Origin: Deltaproteobacteria bacterium | GTDB lineage: Bacteria > Desulfobacterota > GWC2-55-46 | Assembly: GCA_016219015.1 (NCBI GenBank) | Contig: JACRCL010000003.1 | Coordinates: 1 to 64,000, forward strand | Length of the DNA stretch: 64,000 nucleotides | Direction of reading: 5' to 3' | Shown: positions 34,573 to 43,223 of the stretch, one piece after another | Layout of the letters: each line of letters begins with the position of its first letter | Numbering within the stretch: position 1 is the stretch's first letter | The notes under the pieces: model-generated | What the model was told of the DNA's origin: nothing | The model's input: the letters and a program-made list of their open reading frames with translations, nothing else | Database searches by the model: none | Position numbers and translations under genes: made by a program

Positions 34573-36459
34573 ATGCCTAACAAAAACAAGACGAAGCCGT
34601 CCAACGCCAAAAAGAAAGACGTAAGGACGTATATAACCGATACGGTCCTCAGGGACTCTCACCAGTCGCTCCTTGCCACCCGCATGAGGACCGCCGACAT
34701 GCTCGAGATGGCGCCTCTGCTCGACAAGGTCGGGTACTGGTCGCTCGAGGTATGGGGCGGGGCGACTTTCGACGCATGCCTGAGGTTCCTGAAGGAAGAC
34801 CCGTGGGAGAGGCTCAAGCTCCTCCGGAAGGCGATCCCCAATACGAGGCTCCAGATGTTGCTCCGCGGGCAGAACCTCGTCGGCTACAGGCACTACCCGG
34901 ACGACGTCGTAAGGAAGTTCGTTGAGCGCGCCGCGAAGAACGGCATCGACGTATTCAGGATATTCGACGCGCTGAACGACATAAGGAACATAGAGGTGGC
35001 CATGAAGGCCGCCAAGGACGCGAGGGCCATGGTGGAGGCCACCATCTGCTACACCACGAGCCCGGTGCATACGCACGAGGGCTTCGTCGACATGGCGTTG
35101 AAGCTCGAGTCCCTGGGCGCGGACACCATCTGCGTAAAGGACATGGCCGGCCTCCTTACGCCCTGGGCCGCCTTCGACCTCGTCACCAAGCTTAAAGAGA
35201 AGATAAAGGTCCCGATACACATACACTCGCACGACTCGTCCGGCCTTGCGGCCATGAGCTACCTGAAGGCGATAGAGGCTGGCGCGTCGATAATAGACAC
35301 GGCCCTTTCAAGCCTCGCCTCCGGCACTTCTCAGCCGCCGACCGAGAGCATCGTGGCGGCCCTCAGGGACACGCCCTACGACACGGGGCTCGACCTCGCG
35401 CTCCTGTCCGACATCGCCGACCACTTCAGGGAAGTGAGGAAGAAGTACAAGAGGTTCGAGAGCGAGTATACAGCGATAAACACGAAGACCCTCGTCGTCC
35501 AGATACCGGGCGGCATGATATCGAACCTCGCCAACCAGTTGAAGGAACAGAACGCGCTCGACAAGATGAACGACGTCTATGAGGAGATCCCGAGGGTAAG
35601 GAAGGACATGGGCTACCCGCCGCTGGTCACCCCCACGAGCCAGGTCGTCGGCACGCAGGCTACCCTGAACGTGCTCATGGGAGAGAGGTACAAGGTCATA
35701 ACGAGCGAGACGCGCAACTACTTCAAGGGCCTTTACGGCAGGCCCCCGGGGCAGGTGGACGAGGAGGCGCGCAAGAAGGCCATAGGTAATGAAAAACCGA
35801 TTACCTGCAGGCCCGCCGACCTCCTTGAGCCGGAGCTCGACAAGCTCATGAGGGAGATAGACGGCAAGGCCAAGACTATCGAGGACATACTCTCCTACGC
35901 GCTCTTCCCCATAGTGGCCCTTGAGTTCTTCGAGCAGAGGGAGGCGGGGAAGCTCTCGCCCGAGCCGCTTGAGCCGCAGAAGGAGGAAAGACGCGAGGAG
36001 GCCCACGTCGTGCCGCACCTCGCGCCGAGCGAGTTCAACGTGACCCTGCACGGGGAGTCATACAGGATAAAGGTGGCCGGGGCCGGGCACAAGGTCGAGG
36101 GCAAGAGGCCGTTCTTCATATCCGTTGACAACCGCCTCGAAGAGGTGATGATAGAATCCCTTACGGAGATAATCCCGACTACCGCCGGAGAGATAGAGCG
36201 GCCTTCGATAACCCAGTCGAGCAGGCCAAAGGCCCGCAAGGAGGGCGACGTTACCACGCCGATACCCGGCAAGGTCACCTCGATAAAGGTCTCCGTCGGC
36301 ACGAAGGTATCGGAGGGGGACACGGTCCTGACGGTCGAGGCCATGAAGATGGAGAACGAGGTCCATACCCCCATAAGCGGCGTCGTCAGAAAGATACTCG
36401 TAAAGATCGGGGACTCTGTAAACCCCGACGAGACCCTCATAGAGGTGGAAAGGGAGTAG
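34573..36459 (+). CDS. pycB: pyruvate carboxylase subunit B (carboxyltransferase-BCCP)
   Basis: The carboxyltransferase TIM barrel covers about 15-310 (TDTVLRDSHQSLLATRMRT, DVFRIFDALNDIRN, CVKDMAGLLTPWAAF, HIHSHDSSGLAAMSYLKA with the metal-binding His pair). A PycB_OadA domain follows to about 470, and a C-terminal biotinyl domain carries biotin on the Lys of VEAMKMENEV. It transfers CO2 from biotin to pyruvate. GGAG precedes the ATG. Oxaloacetate decarboxylase alpha is similar, but the adjacent biotin carboxylase and the absence of beta and gamma subunits favour pyruvate carboxylase. Confidence 0.92.
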   Translation: MPNKNKTKPSNAKKKDVRTYITDTVLRDSHQSLLATRMRTADMLEMAPLLDKVGYWSLEVWGGATFDACLRFLKEDPWERLKLLRKAIPNTRLQMLLRGQNLVGYRHYPDDVVRKFVERAAKNGIDVFRIFDALNDIRNIEVAMKAAKDARAMVEATICYTTSPVHTHEGFVDMALKLESLGADTICVKDMAGLLTPWAAFDLVTKLKEKIKVPIHIHSHDSSGLAAMSYLKAIEAGASIIDTALSSLASGTSQPPTESIVAALRDTPYDTGLDLALLSDIADHFREVRKKYKRFESEYTAINTKTLVVQIPGGMISNLANQLKEQNALDKMNDVYEEIPRVRKDMGYPPLVTPTSQVVGTQATLNVLMGERYKVITSETRNYFKGLYGRPPGQVDEEARKKAIGNEKPITCRPADLLEPELDKLMREIDGKAKTIEDILSYALFPIVALEFFEQREAGKLSPEPLEPQKEERREEAHVVPHLAPSEFNVTLHGESYRIKVAGAGHKVEGKRPFFISVDNRLEEVMIESLTEIIPTTAGEIERPSITQSSRPKARKEGDVTTPIPGKVTSIKVSVGTKVSEGDTVLTVEAMKMENEVHTPISGVVRKILVKIGDSVNPDETLIEVERE

Positions 36460-36490
36460 TTCCGCTCCCTTTTCCCGCCTTTCTACTTTG

Positions 36491-36621
36491 GGATGCCTCT
36501 AAAAATCAGGAATTTTTTCTGAAGTCAAGGAAGGGCGGAAATAAAAAACGCAGCAATATGTACATTTTTATTTCCGCGCTGACGCAGAGGTCAGGAAAAA
36601 GAACAATTTTTAGAGGTAGCC
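36491..36621. repeat. R1 repeat, copy C, touching the next start codon
   Basis: The copy is shortened internally (the ATATGTTAATATGTG core is reduced). Its right end TTTTTAGAGGTAGCC is followed by one base and then the ATG of the AEC permease gene, so the AGAGG of the inverted repeat sits where the ribosome-binding site should be. Confidence 0.85.
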
Positions 36622-36622
36622 C

Positions 36623-37504
36623 ATGCCTATTCTAAAGGTCCTCTCCGTAGTCTTCCCTGTATTCTGCATAATAGGGGTCGGCTACCTCTTCGCCAACTTC
36701 AAGAAGATTAGCCTTGAGCCGATAATCGAGGTCCTCCTTTACATTACGATACCCGCGCTCGTCATATCGTCCCTTGCAAGGAAACCCATCGTGACGGGCG
36801 ACCTCACGATAGTAGCGGTCTCGGCGTTTATCGTGGTCGTTGGCACCGGCGTCCTTAGCTACATATACCTGGGCGCGATAAAGCGGCGGGACCTTAAGGG
36901 CTTTTACCTCCCGGCGATGTTCATGAACTCCGGGAACATGTCTTTCCCGCTGGCCCTGCTGGCCTTCGGGCAGGACGGGCTGACGGTGGCGATACTGTAC
37001 TATATCGCCATAAGCCTCCTTGTCTATTCCCTCGGCATCTACATAGCCAAGGGCAAAGGCGGCTTTTCCGAGATGTTCAAGCTCCCGCTCATCTACTCAT
37101 CCGTCATAGGGATAGCGCTCAACTTAAGCGGCGTAAGGCTGCCCGGCCCGGTTATCACGACCGTTGACATGCTCGGGGCCGCCACCATCCCCATAATGCA
37201 GGTGAGCCTCGGCTACAGGCTTTATTCCGCCAAACTCTCCTACCCGTGGATATCGGTCGCCGGGTCTGTAATAAGGATAGCCGGAGGCGTGGCCATAGCC
37301 TACCTGGTGATAACCTTTCTGGGCATCGAGGGGCTCAACAGGAAGATAATACTCCTCTCATCCGGCATGCCGTCGGCGGTCATCAACTTTGTCGTAAGCC
37401 ACAGGTACAACCTGCATAGCGACCTCGTAGCCTCGATAGTCGCCATGAGCACCTTTATAAGCATCTTCACGACGCCTCTATTATTGATGTGGATAATGTA
37501 TTAA
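36623..37504 (+). CDS. AEC family transporter (auxin efflux carrier type)
   Basis: A hydrophobic protein of 293 residues with about ten membrane segments. The AEC hallmarks are GVGYLFANFKKISLEPII near the start, LPAMFMNSGNMSFPLALLAFG with the crossover NSGNMS loop, and LLSSGMPSAVINFVVSHRY at the end. Family members export small carboxylates, malate or auxin-like anions. The substrate is not known here. Its ribosome-binding sequence appears to come from the flanking R1 element. The secreted deacetylase-like gene follows after 16 bp. Confidence 0.9.
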   Translation: MPILKVLSVVFPVFCIIGVGYLFANFKKISLEPIIEVLLYITIPALVISSLARKPIVTGDLTIVAVSAFIVVVGTGVLSYIYLGAIKRRDLKGFYLPAMFMNSGNMSFPLALLAFGQDGLTVAILYYIAISLLVYSLGIYIAKGKGGFSEMFKLPLIYSSVIGIALNLSGVRLPGPVITTVDMLGAATIPIMQVSLGYRLYSAKLSYPWISVAGSVIRIAGGVAIAYLVITFLGIEGLNRKIILLSSGMPSAVINFVVSHRYNLHSDLVASIVAMSTFISIFTTPLLLMWIMY

Positions 37505-37520
37505 CCGCCGGAGGCCGCAG

Positions 37521-38486
37521 ATGAAAAGACCCGCCCTCAGAGCCCCTTTCTTCCTCATTCTTTTCTTTCTCCTTTCATGCGCCCCGCTCTTCGCCGCCGA
37601 TATCTCGGACTACAGGCCGGTATTCAGGCCGTACTACGAAGGCAAGGCGATAAAGATAGCCGTGCGGCAGTTCGAGCGCAAGGGGAAAGGCTACATCCTC
37701 TCTCTCGACCCTTATTCTTTCGAAACAACCGTAAAAGAGGCAGGGGACGCGGGGCTTAATGGGGATGTAAAAATAGAAGAGATGGAGAAGACCCCCTTCT
37801 TGAAGGCGCTCGACAGGTATACGTCGCATCAGGACGGGATTCAGAACATGGGCATAAAGGAGGGCGGGGCAGCTCAAGGCGTATTCTTGACAATCGATAT
37901 GTGCCCGTCAAAAAAGGTCTTCGATAAGGACCTCTTCGAATCCACCCTCTCCCTGCCACAGTTCAAGTCCGTGCCAGCGCCTATAGCGATAGCGATATCC
38001 GGGTTATGGATCGAGAGGCACAGCGACGAATTCGAGTGGATACTGAAGAACGAAAAGTCCGGCAGGCTGAAGGTGACATGGATAAACCACACGTACTCGC
38101 ACCCCTACGCCGGGAAGGAACGGCTCGAAGAGGACTTCATGCTCACAAAGGGCGCTGACATCGAGCAGGAGATACTGAAAGACGAGATGCTGATGATCGA
38201 AAAGGGGATAACCCCTTCGCCGTTCTTCAGATTTCCGGGGCTGGTATCGAGCAACGCGCTCCTTAAGAAGCTGAAGGCGCTCTCGCTTATCCCCGTCGGC
38301 TCCGGCGCGTGGCTCGCGAAAGGCGAGGAGCCGGGACAGGGCTCCATTATACTCGTCCACGGCAACGGGAACGAGGAGGAAGGCATAAAGAGGCTGAAGG
38401 ACTTCTACAAAAGGGAAGACAGGGACTTCAAAAGCGGCAGGATGACGCTACTGCCCTTAAAGGACGCGTTCGTCCCTGCGAAGTGA
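37521..38486 (+). CDS. secreted polysaccharide deacetylase-like protein
   Basis: A hydrophobic leader (FFLILFFLLSCAPLFAAD) could be cleaved by signal peptidase I or, because of LLSC, processed as a lipoprotein. The NodB-type motifs are recognisable but weak: FLTIDMCPS (usual TFDDG region), NHTYSHPYAG (HxxxH metal site) and PFFRFPGL. A role on a wall or surface polysaccharide is inferred. GGAGG is six bases upstream of the ATG. The gene is 16 bp behind the AEC permease and ends at a strong hairpin. Confidence 0.75.
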   Translation: MKRPALRAPFFLILFFLLSCAPLFAADISDYRPVFRPYYEGKAIKIAVRQFERKGKGYILSLDPYSFETTVKEAGDAGLNGDVKIEEMEKTPFLKALDRYTSHQDGIQNMGIKEGGAAQGVFLTIDMCPSKKVFDKDLFESTLSLPQFKSVPAPIAIAISGLWIERHSDEFEWILKNEKSGRLKVTWINHTYSHPYAGKERLEEDFMLTKGADIEQEILKDEMLMIEKGITPSPFFRFPGLVSSNALLKKLKALSLIPVGSGAWLAKGEEPGQGSIILVHGNGNEEEGIKRLKDFYKREDRDFKSGRMTLLPLKDAFVPAK

Positions 38487-38493
38487 GCTTTCC

Positions 38494-38515
38494 GGGGCGC
38501 GCGGCAGCGCGCCCC
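38494..38515. terminator. intrinsic terminator
   Basis: A 9-bp GGGGCGCGC/GCGCGCCCC stem has loop GGCA and is followed by GTCCGTTTC. It separates the deacetylase-like gene from convergent osmC. Confidence 0.75.
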
Positions 38516-38522
38516 GTCCGTT

Positions 38523-39044
38523 TCACCCTATCTTCAGCTCAGTCTCCAACGGGATCGCGTTCGTGAGGCAGTAGACGGCCGGGCACCTCTCTTTCGAGAT
38601 ATCTTCGAGCTTCTTTATCTTCTCGGCCGGGGCGTCGCTCTCGACGAAGAGCGTGAACTTGACCTTCCCGGCTATCGGGTTGTCCGACAGGCCGAATACC
38701 TTCGAGAAGTCCATCGAGCTCTCGGCAATTATCTTGAGCTTCTTAAGCGTTATCCCTTCCATCGCCGCCATTGTGGCGAAAGTCGCGGCATAGCACGACG
38801 CGGAGCCGTAGAGGCAGTATATCATCGGCCCCGGCTGGGTGCCCCCGCCGCCGAGGAAAGACGGCTGGTCGGCCTCGAGCGTCGCCTTGCCGCCCTCGAA
38901 CTGCACAGTGGCCCTGAACTGGCTCCCCTTGCCGGGGTTCCAGTCGCCCTCGACCTTGTTGACCTTTTTCGCCTTTGACAGGTCTTTCTGGAATTCTTTT
39001 ACGGTCGCTTCGAGCTTTTCGGTATTGACGTTGTTGAGCCCCAT
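38523..39044 (-). CDS. OsmC-family thiol peroxidase-like protein
   Basis: OsmC fold of 173 residues with the two conserved cysteines of the family: GSASCYAATFATMAAMEG and ISKERCPAVYCLTNAIPLE. Members reduce organic hydroperoxides, using both Cys as redox pair. The N-terminal helix carries KLEATVKEFQKDLSKAKKVN. AGGAGG is four bases before the ATG. It is the last gene of the selB-ydcF-selD-osmC run. Confidence 0.88.
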   Translation of the reverse strand: MGLNNVNTEKLEATVKEFQKDLSKAKKVNKVEGDWNPGKGSQFRATVQFEGGKATLEADQPSFLGGGGTQPGPMIYCLYGSASCYAATFATMAAMEGITLKKLKIIAESSMDFSKVFGLSDNPIAGKVKFTLFVESDAPAEKIKKLEDISKERCPAVYCLTNAIPLETELKIG

Positions 39045-39073
39045 TTTTCCTCCTTACGATTTTTAGTCTGCCT

Positions 39074-40120
39074 CTATTCGAGCCTTATCCTCCAGCCGTC
39101 CTCCCTGTTGACCACCTTCCCCGCCGTGAACGCATCAATGCCCTCGCCGCGGAGCCTGTCCAACAGCGCTTGGGCCTTTTCATCGGCCATCGAGATGAGA
39201 AGCCCCCCCGAGGTCTGGGGGTCGTACATCAGCATCTCGAGGGGTTCATCTATCCCGCCCTTTATGACATCCCCTGAAAGGAAATCCCTGACCCCCGCGA
39301 TAGAGCGCGGCCTGCAGGACCTCTTTTTAACAAGAGCAAGGGCCTCGGGGAAGACCTTGACGGAAGACGAGTCTATTACGATGTTCACGCCAGAGGCCTT
39401 CGCCATCTCCATCGCGTGCCCGATCAGACCGAAGCCCGTTACGTCCGTGCAGGCGCTTGCCCCGGCCTCTACCATTACGCGGGACGAGGCCTTATTGAGC
39501 GTCTTCATGCTCGAAAGGGCGCTATGCGCTTCGGCGTATCCGAGCTTCCCGGCCTTCACCGCGCTTGTGATGACCCCGACGCCTATGGGCTTCGTGAGTA
39601 TCAGGACGTCCCCGGCTTTTGCGCCGCTGTTGGCCTTGACCTTTTTAGGGTCGACAAAGCCAGTTACGGACAGGCCGTATTTTATCTCGCTGTCCTCGAC
39701 GGAATGGCCGCCAAGGAGCAGCGCACCGGCCTCGTGTATCTTATCGAGGCCGCCTTTGAGTATCTCGTTCAGTATCTCCACGTCCAGCTCCTTCGGGAAG
39801 CAGACGATGTTCATCGCGAGCCGGGGGGTCCCGCCCATGGCGTAGACGTCGCTCAGGGCGTTGGCCGCGGCTATCTGCCCGAAGTCATACGGGTCGTCGA
39901 CTATGGGGGGGAAGAAATCGAGCGTGTTCACGATAGCCGAATCTTCCGATATCCTGTAGACCCCCGCGTCATCGGCGTTCTCCATGCCCACGAGCAGGTC
40001 CGGGTCGTGCTGTAACGGTAGCTGGCGCAGGACCTGCGCCAGGGCCTGAGGGCCTATCTTGGCCGCTCAACCCGCGCAGCTCGCCCAGCTCGTCAGCTTT
40101 ATCTTCTTGCCCATGTTCAT
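39074..40120 (-). CDS. selD: selenide, water dikinase SelD (predicted Sec at UGA)
   Basis: SelD makes selenophosphate from selenide and ATP. The conserved body is clear (NTLDFFPPIVDDPYDFGQIA, LSDVYAMGG, GGHSVEDSEIKYGLSVTG, CTDVTGFGLIGHAMEMA). An ATG at 40120 opens a frame that runs into one UGA at codon 18 (40067-40069), inside SCAG-U-AAKIGP, where other SelD proteins carry Cys or Sec with Lys three residues on. It reads through to the normal end, giving 348 residues. A SECIS-like hairpin follows the UGA. The ATG overlaps the TAA of ydcF (TAATG). Without recoding, only a truncated 39074-39991 frame would be seen. Confidence 0.93.
40022..40042 (-). promoter_or_regulatory. bacterial SECIS-like hairpin in selD mRNA
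   Basis: On the minus strand, 24 bases past the UGA, CTGGCGCAG-GTC-CTGCGCCAG makes a perfect 9-bp stem with a three-base loop. The GCAGGUC apex resembles the AGGUCU loop of the E. coli fdhF SECIS that SelB binds (from memory). selB lies in the same gene cluster. SECIS function is inferred from position and sequence. Confidence 0.75.
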
Positions 40121-40800
40121 TATATGTACCCGTAGGCCTTGTAGAGCGCTATGGCCGCGTACTCATGCAGCGTCTCCCTCAGGAGCGAGAGCCTGTCGAT
40201 GCCGGAGGTGCGCAGTCCCGTATAGTCCTTCACCGGCACGGGCGAGCACTCCATGCCGAGCTTTCTGGCTATCGCATACGCCCTGTACATGTGCGTCGGC
40301 GAGGTGACGAGGATACAGGTCTTTAAAGCGTTCCTCTGCATGTACTCTTTTATGTCCACGAGGTTCTCGTACGTGTTGGTCGATACGGGGTCGGAGACGC
40401 TCTCGTTCTCCGGCACGCCTAAATTTTTGGCGATGTCGTCCATGATATCGGCCTCGGAGATATTCACGTCACCCGTGCCGCCGCCAGAACGGGAGAGGGT
40501 GTGCAAAAGCTTTTTTGACCGTGAGGCGATAGTGCCGCCGGAGAATATTATCCTCCGGGCGAAGCCCTGCCTGTAGAGTATAAGCCCGTGAAGGAGCCTC
40601 TCGTTCGAGGCCCCGCCGAGCACGCCGTTTGTATACGCCCCTCCGCCGAGGACGGCCACAAGGTCGGCCTTCTTAAGCTCGGGCTCCATTATAAGCTTAT
40701 TGGCGAGAATATTCGCCAATGGGGTGTATATGATAATAAGGGCCGTAGCGGTGAAGCCGATGCAGAAGCCCTTGAGTATCCTTAAAACGTCTTTCGCCAT
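40120..40800 (-). CDS. ydcF: YdcF/DUF218 family membrane-associated protein
   Basis: An N-terminal hydrophobic segment (IGFTATALIIIYTPLANILA) anchors a Rossmann-like DUF218 domain. This contains VAVLGGGAYTNGVLGGASNERLLHGLILYR and IIFSGGTIASRSKK. The Glu in SEADIM, the NTYENL block and LVTSPTHMYRAYAIARKLGM are also present. Related proteins (ElyC, SanA) act in envelope polysaccharide and vancomycin sensitivity pathways. Ribosome-binding sequence is weak. It ends in TAATG overlapping selD. Confidence 0.85.
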   Translation of the reverse strand: MAKDVLRILKGFCIGFTATALIIIYTPLANILANKLIMEPELKKADLVAVLGGGAYTNGVLGGASNERLLHGLILYRQGFARRIIFSGGTIASRSKKLLHTLSRSGGGTGDVNISEADIMDDIAKNLGVPENESVSDPVSTNTYENLVDIKEYMQRNALKTCILVTSPTHMYRAYAIARKLGMECSPVPVKDYTGLRTSGIDRLSLLRETLHEYAAIALYKAYGYI

Positions 40801-40813
40801 TCAAGTCTCTTAA

Positions 40814-40955
40814 GGCTACCTCTAAAAATTGTTCTTTTTCCTGACCTCTGCGTCAGCGCGGAAATAAAATTGCTCACATATTAACATATATGCTGCGCTT
40901 TTTATTTCCGCCCTTCCTTGACTTCAGAAAAAATTCCTGATTTTTAGAGGCACCC
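40814..40955. repeat. R1 repeat, copy D, between selB and ydcF
   Basis: The copy is in opposite orientation to A. Ends are GGCTACCTCTAAAAATTG and TTTTTAGAGGCACCC. Flanks TTAA and TTAG agree at three of four bases, a possible worn target duplication. Confidence 0.85.
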
Positions 40956-40965
40956 TTAGGTAAAA

Positions 40966-42879
40966 TTATCTTAGCGTCCTCGAATCCCCTGCCCTCAGCG
41001 TGACTTTCTCTTTATCGAAATACTCGAGTATCTCTATCGCGAGCTTCCTGCCGCACCCCAGGAGGTCCCTGAACTCGGCCGCCTTTATGGACCCCTTCGC
41101 CTTCATGTGCGTAAGGAGCCTTTCCTTCGATATCTTGAGCGCGTCCGTTGAGATGAAGCTCCCCTCTTTTAGTTTTACTATAAAGCCGTTCCTTTGCATA
41201 TATGAAAATACCCGCTCGATATCCTTCTTGCCGTGCGGTAGCTTCGCGACCTCTTCCGGGAGCGGCGGGACAAAGCCTTTTGAAAACAACCTCCTTATCG
41301 CCTCTTCTATCTTCACGTCCTCGCCCCTGGCCTCGGGCCTGTAAGCCGAAAGCCTTATTATGCTCCCCTCTCTTTTTATCCCGTTATCCCCGATAAGCCC
41401 GTCTATTATCTCCCTGAATATGCCTGTCCTGTCATTGGAGGGAGCGGACAACAAATTTTTAAGCCCCTTGAAAAGCTCCTCTTCCCTTATCCCCGGCTCC
41501 ATGGGCCGCAAGCTATGGAACTCCCTTATAGCCTCCAAAGCCCTGCCCTTTATCTCGCCGACCTTTTTCGAGTTAAGGACGTAACCGCCGGAGATATAAA
41601 GGCCGGTATCTTTAAGCGCCGGGGCAAGCGCGTCCCTTTTAACGTTGAGCATCAGGCACAGGCTCGCGATATCGGCCCCGGCCCTATTGTTAAGCGCCTT
41701 ATTAAGCCCGTCTTCAAGCCCATCTCCATGGGGGGGCCGCTCAATATCCTCAAGCCTTGGCATGAGGTCTTTTGAGAAATACGGCCACGCCACCTCCCCT
41801 CCCCCGACGGTCGAGTTGAGCGCCGGGTCCCTCAATATGAACCTGTCGCCCCTCAAGGCAAGGAGCGGCTTTCTAAGCTTAAGCCTGCCAAAGACCTTAC
41901 CGCAGGCTGCGGAGCCTTTCTTGTTTTGAAACCGTATCGTGGCCAGGGACTCGTCAGTAAGGTGGTGTACCTTGAGGAGCTGGCCTTTTTTTACCTTCGC
42001 GCCCTCGACGAACTCGAAGGAGCAGTCGAGGCTCAAATTTTTAAGGAGCGCGATATCCTTCAATTCCGGGGATGCCAGTGTAAAGCCGCGCCTTATCTCA
42101 TTATGGCTGACCCCGCTTATGTTAAGGGCCGCCCTCTGCCCCGCGGACGCCGTGTCCACCTCCCTGTAAAGGCTCTGCATGCCCCTGACCTTTACCCGCT
42201 CCCCTCCCGGAAAGCAGACCGCCTCATCGCCTTTTCTGATAGACCCTGATGCCACAGTCCCGGTAACGACAGTGCCGAAGCCCTTTATCGTAAAGGAGCG
42301 GTCTATAGGGAGCCTGAAAAAGCCGTCCTCCCCGGCCCTCCCGCCAATGCCGATATTTTGCCTTATGAGGTCTTTAAGCGCCTCGATGCCGTCCCCGGTG
42401 ACCGTTGATACCGGGATTATCGGAGAGCCTTCGAGAACGGTATTTTTCAGAAGGGACTCGACCCCGGTCTTTACCTCGGCTACCCTTTCATCGCTTACGA
42501 GGTCCTTCTTCGTTACCGCGAATATGCCCTTTCTTATTCCGAGGAGGCGCACTATGTCGAGGTGCTCCCTTGTCTGGGGCATAACGCCGTCGTCGGCCGC
42601 CACGACGAAGAGGACGAAGTCTATCCCGGTAGTCCCGGCGAGCATGTTCCTTATGAACCGCTCGTGGCCCGGCACGTCGACTATCGCGGCCCTCACCCTG
42701 CCCTCTTTGGTATCGAGGTCGAGGTGGGCAAAGCCGAGGTCTATCGTCAGCCCCCTCTTTTTCTCCTCCGGGAGCCTGTCCGTATCGATGCCGGTCAGGG
42801 CTCTTACGAGCGAGGTCTTGCCGTGGTCGATGTGGCCCGCGGTGCCTATGACGCAATAGTTCAAAGTCTTCATTGTCAT
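40966..42879 (-). CDS. selB: selenocysteine-specific elongation factor SelB
   Basis: SelB brings Sec-tRNA-Sec to the ribosome at UGA codons with a SECIS hairpin. The N-terminal GTPase has GTAGHIDHGKTSLVRALTG, DVPGHERFIRNML and the family-specific KRGLTIDLGFA. Two EF-Tu-like beta domains follow, and the C-terminal ~250 residues carry winged-helix repeats that bind the SECIS. Length (637) is normal. R1 copy E lies seven bases before the start, and its AGAGG may serve as ribosome-binding site. A second ATG lies two codons in. selA and selC are not in the window. Confidence 0.95.
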   Translation of the reverse strand: MTMKTLNYCVIGTAGHIDHGKTSLVRALTGIDTDRLPEEKKRGLTIDLGFAHLDLDTKEGRVRAAIVDVPGHERFIRNMLAGTTGIDFVLFVVAADDGVMPQTREHLDIVRLLGIRKGIFAVTKKDLVSDERVAEVKTGVESLLKNTVLEGSPIIPVSTVTGDGIEALKDLIRQNIGIGGRAGEDGFFRLPIDRSFTIKGFGTVVTGTVASGSIRKGDEAVCFPGGERVKVRGMQSLYREVDTASAGQRAALNISGVSHNEIRRGFTLASPELKDIALLKNLSLDCSFEFVEGAKVKKGQLLKVHHLTDESLATIRFQNKKGSAACGKVFGRLKLRKPLLALRGDRFILRDPALNSTVGGGEVAWPYFSKDLMPRLEDIERPPHGDGLEDGLNKALNNRAGADIASLCLMLNVKRDALAPALKDTGLYISGGYVLNSKKVGEIKGRALEAIREFHSLRPMEPGIREEELFKGLKNLLSAPSNDRTGIFREIIDGLIGDNGIKREGSIIRLSAYRPEARGEDVKIEEAIRRLFSKGFVPPLPEEVAKLPHGKKDIERVFSYMQRNGFIVKLKEGSFISTDALKISKERLLTHMKAKGSIKAAEFRDLLGCGRKLAIEILEYFDKEKVTLRAGDSRTLR

Positions 42880-42885
42880 ATTTCA

Positions 42886-43024
42886 GGGTGCCTCTAAAAA
42901 TTAGGTATTTTTTCTGAGGTCAAGGAAGGGCGGAAATAAAAAGCGGAGCATATATGGTAATATGTGAGCATTTTTATTTTCGCCCTGACACAGAGATCAG
43001 GAAAAAGAACAATTTTTAGAGCCT
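42886..43024. repeat. R1 repeat, copy E, upstream of selB
   Basis: It starts GGGTGCCTCTAAAAATT and ends TTTTTAGAGCC, the right end having lost a few bases. TTCA flanks both sides as a target duplication. The rest of the gap to 43223 is AT-rich with the hydrogenase promoter. Confidence 0.88.
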
Positions 43025-43140
43025 TCAATAAAAAATATATCTTTATCTCCTTTTTGTCCAGCGCATAATTCCGTCTTCCGGTGGAAAACCTTAATGGATA
43101 CGATATACTGTAATTCGGCAAAATGACGCAGCCCTTTCAT

Positions 43141-43169
43141 TTTACAACATAATACCTTTATGTTAAGAT
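43141..43169 (+). promoter_or_regulatory. probable sigma-70 promoter of the hydrogenase genes
   Basis: TTTACA (43141-43146) and TAAGAT (43164-43169) are spaced by 17 bp, 54 bp before the small-subunit ATG. This is an inference from hexamer matches, in an AT-rich stretch. Confidence 0.45.
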
Positions 43170-43223
43170 TTTATAAGAGTATCAACTATTTAGCCTGAAA
43201 CCAGAACAAAAAAAGAAAATATA

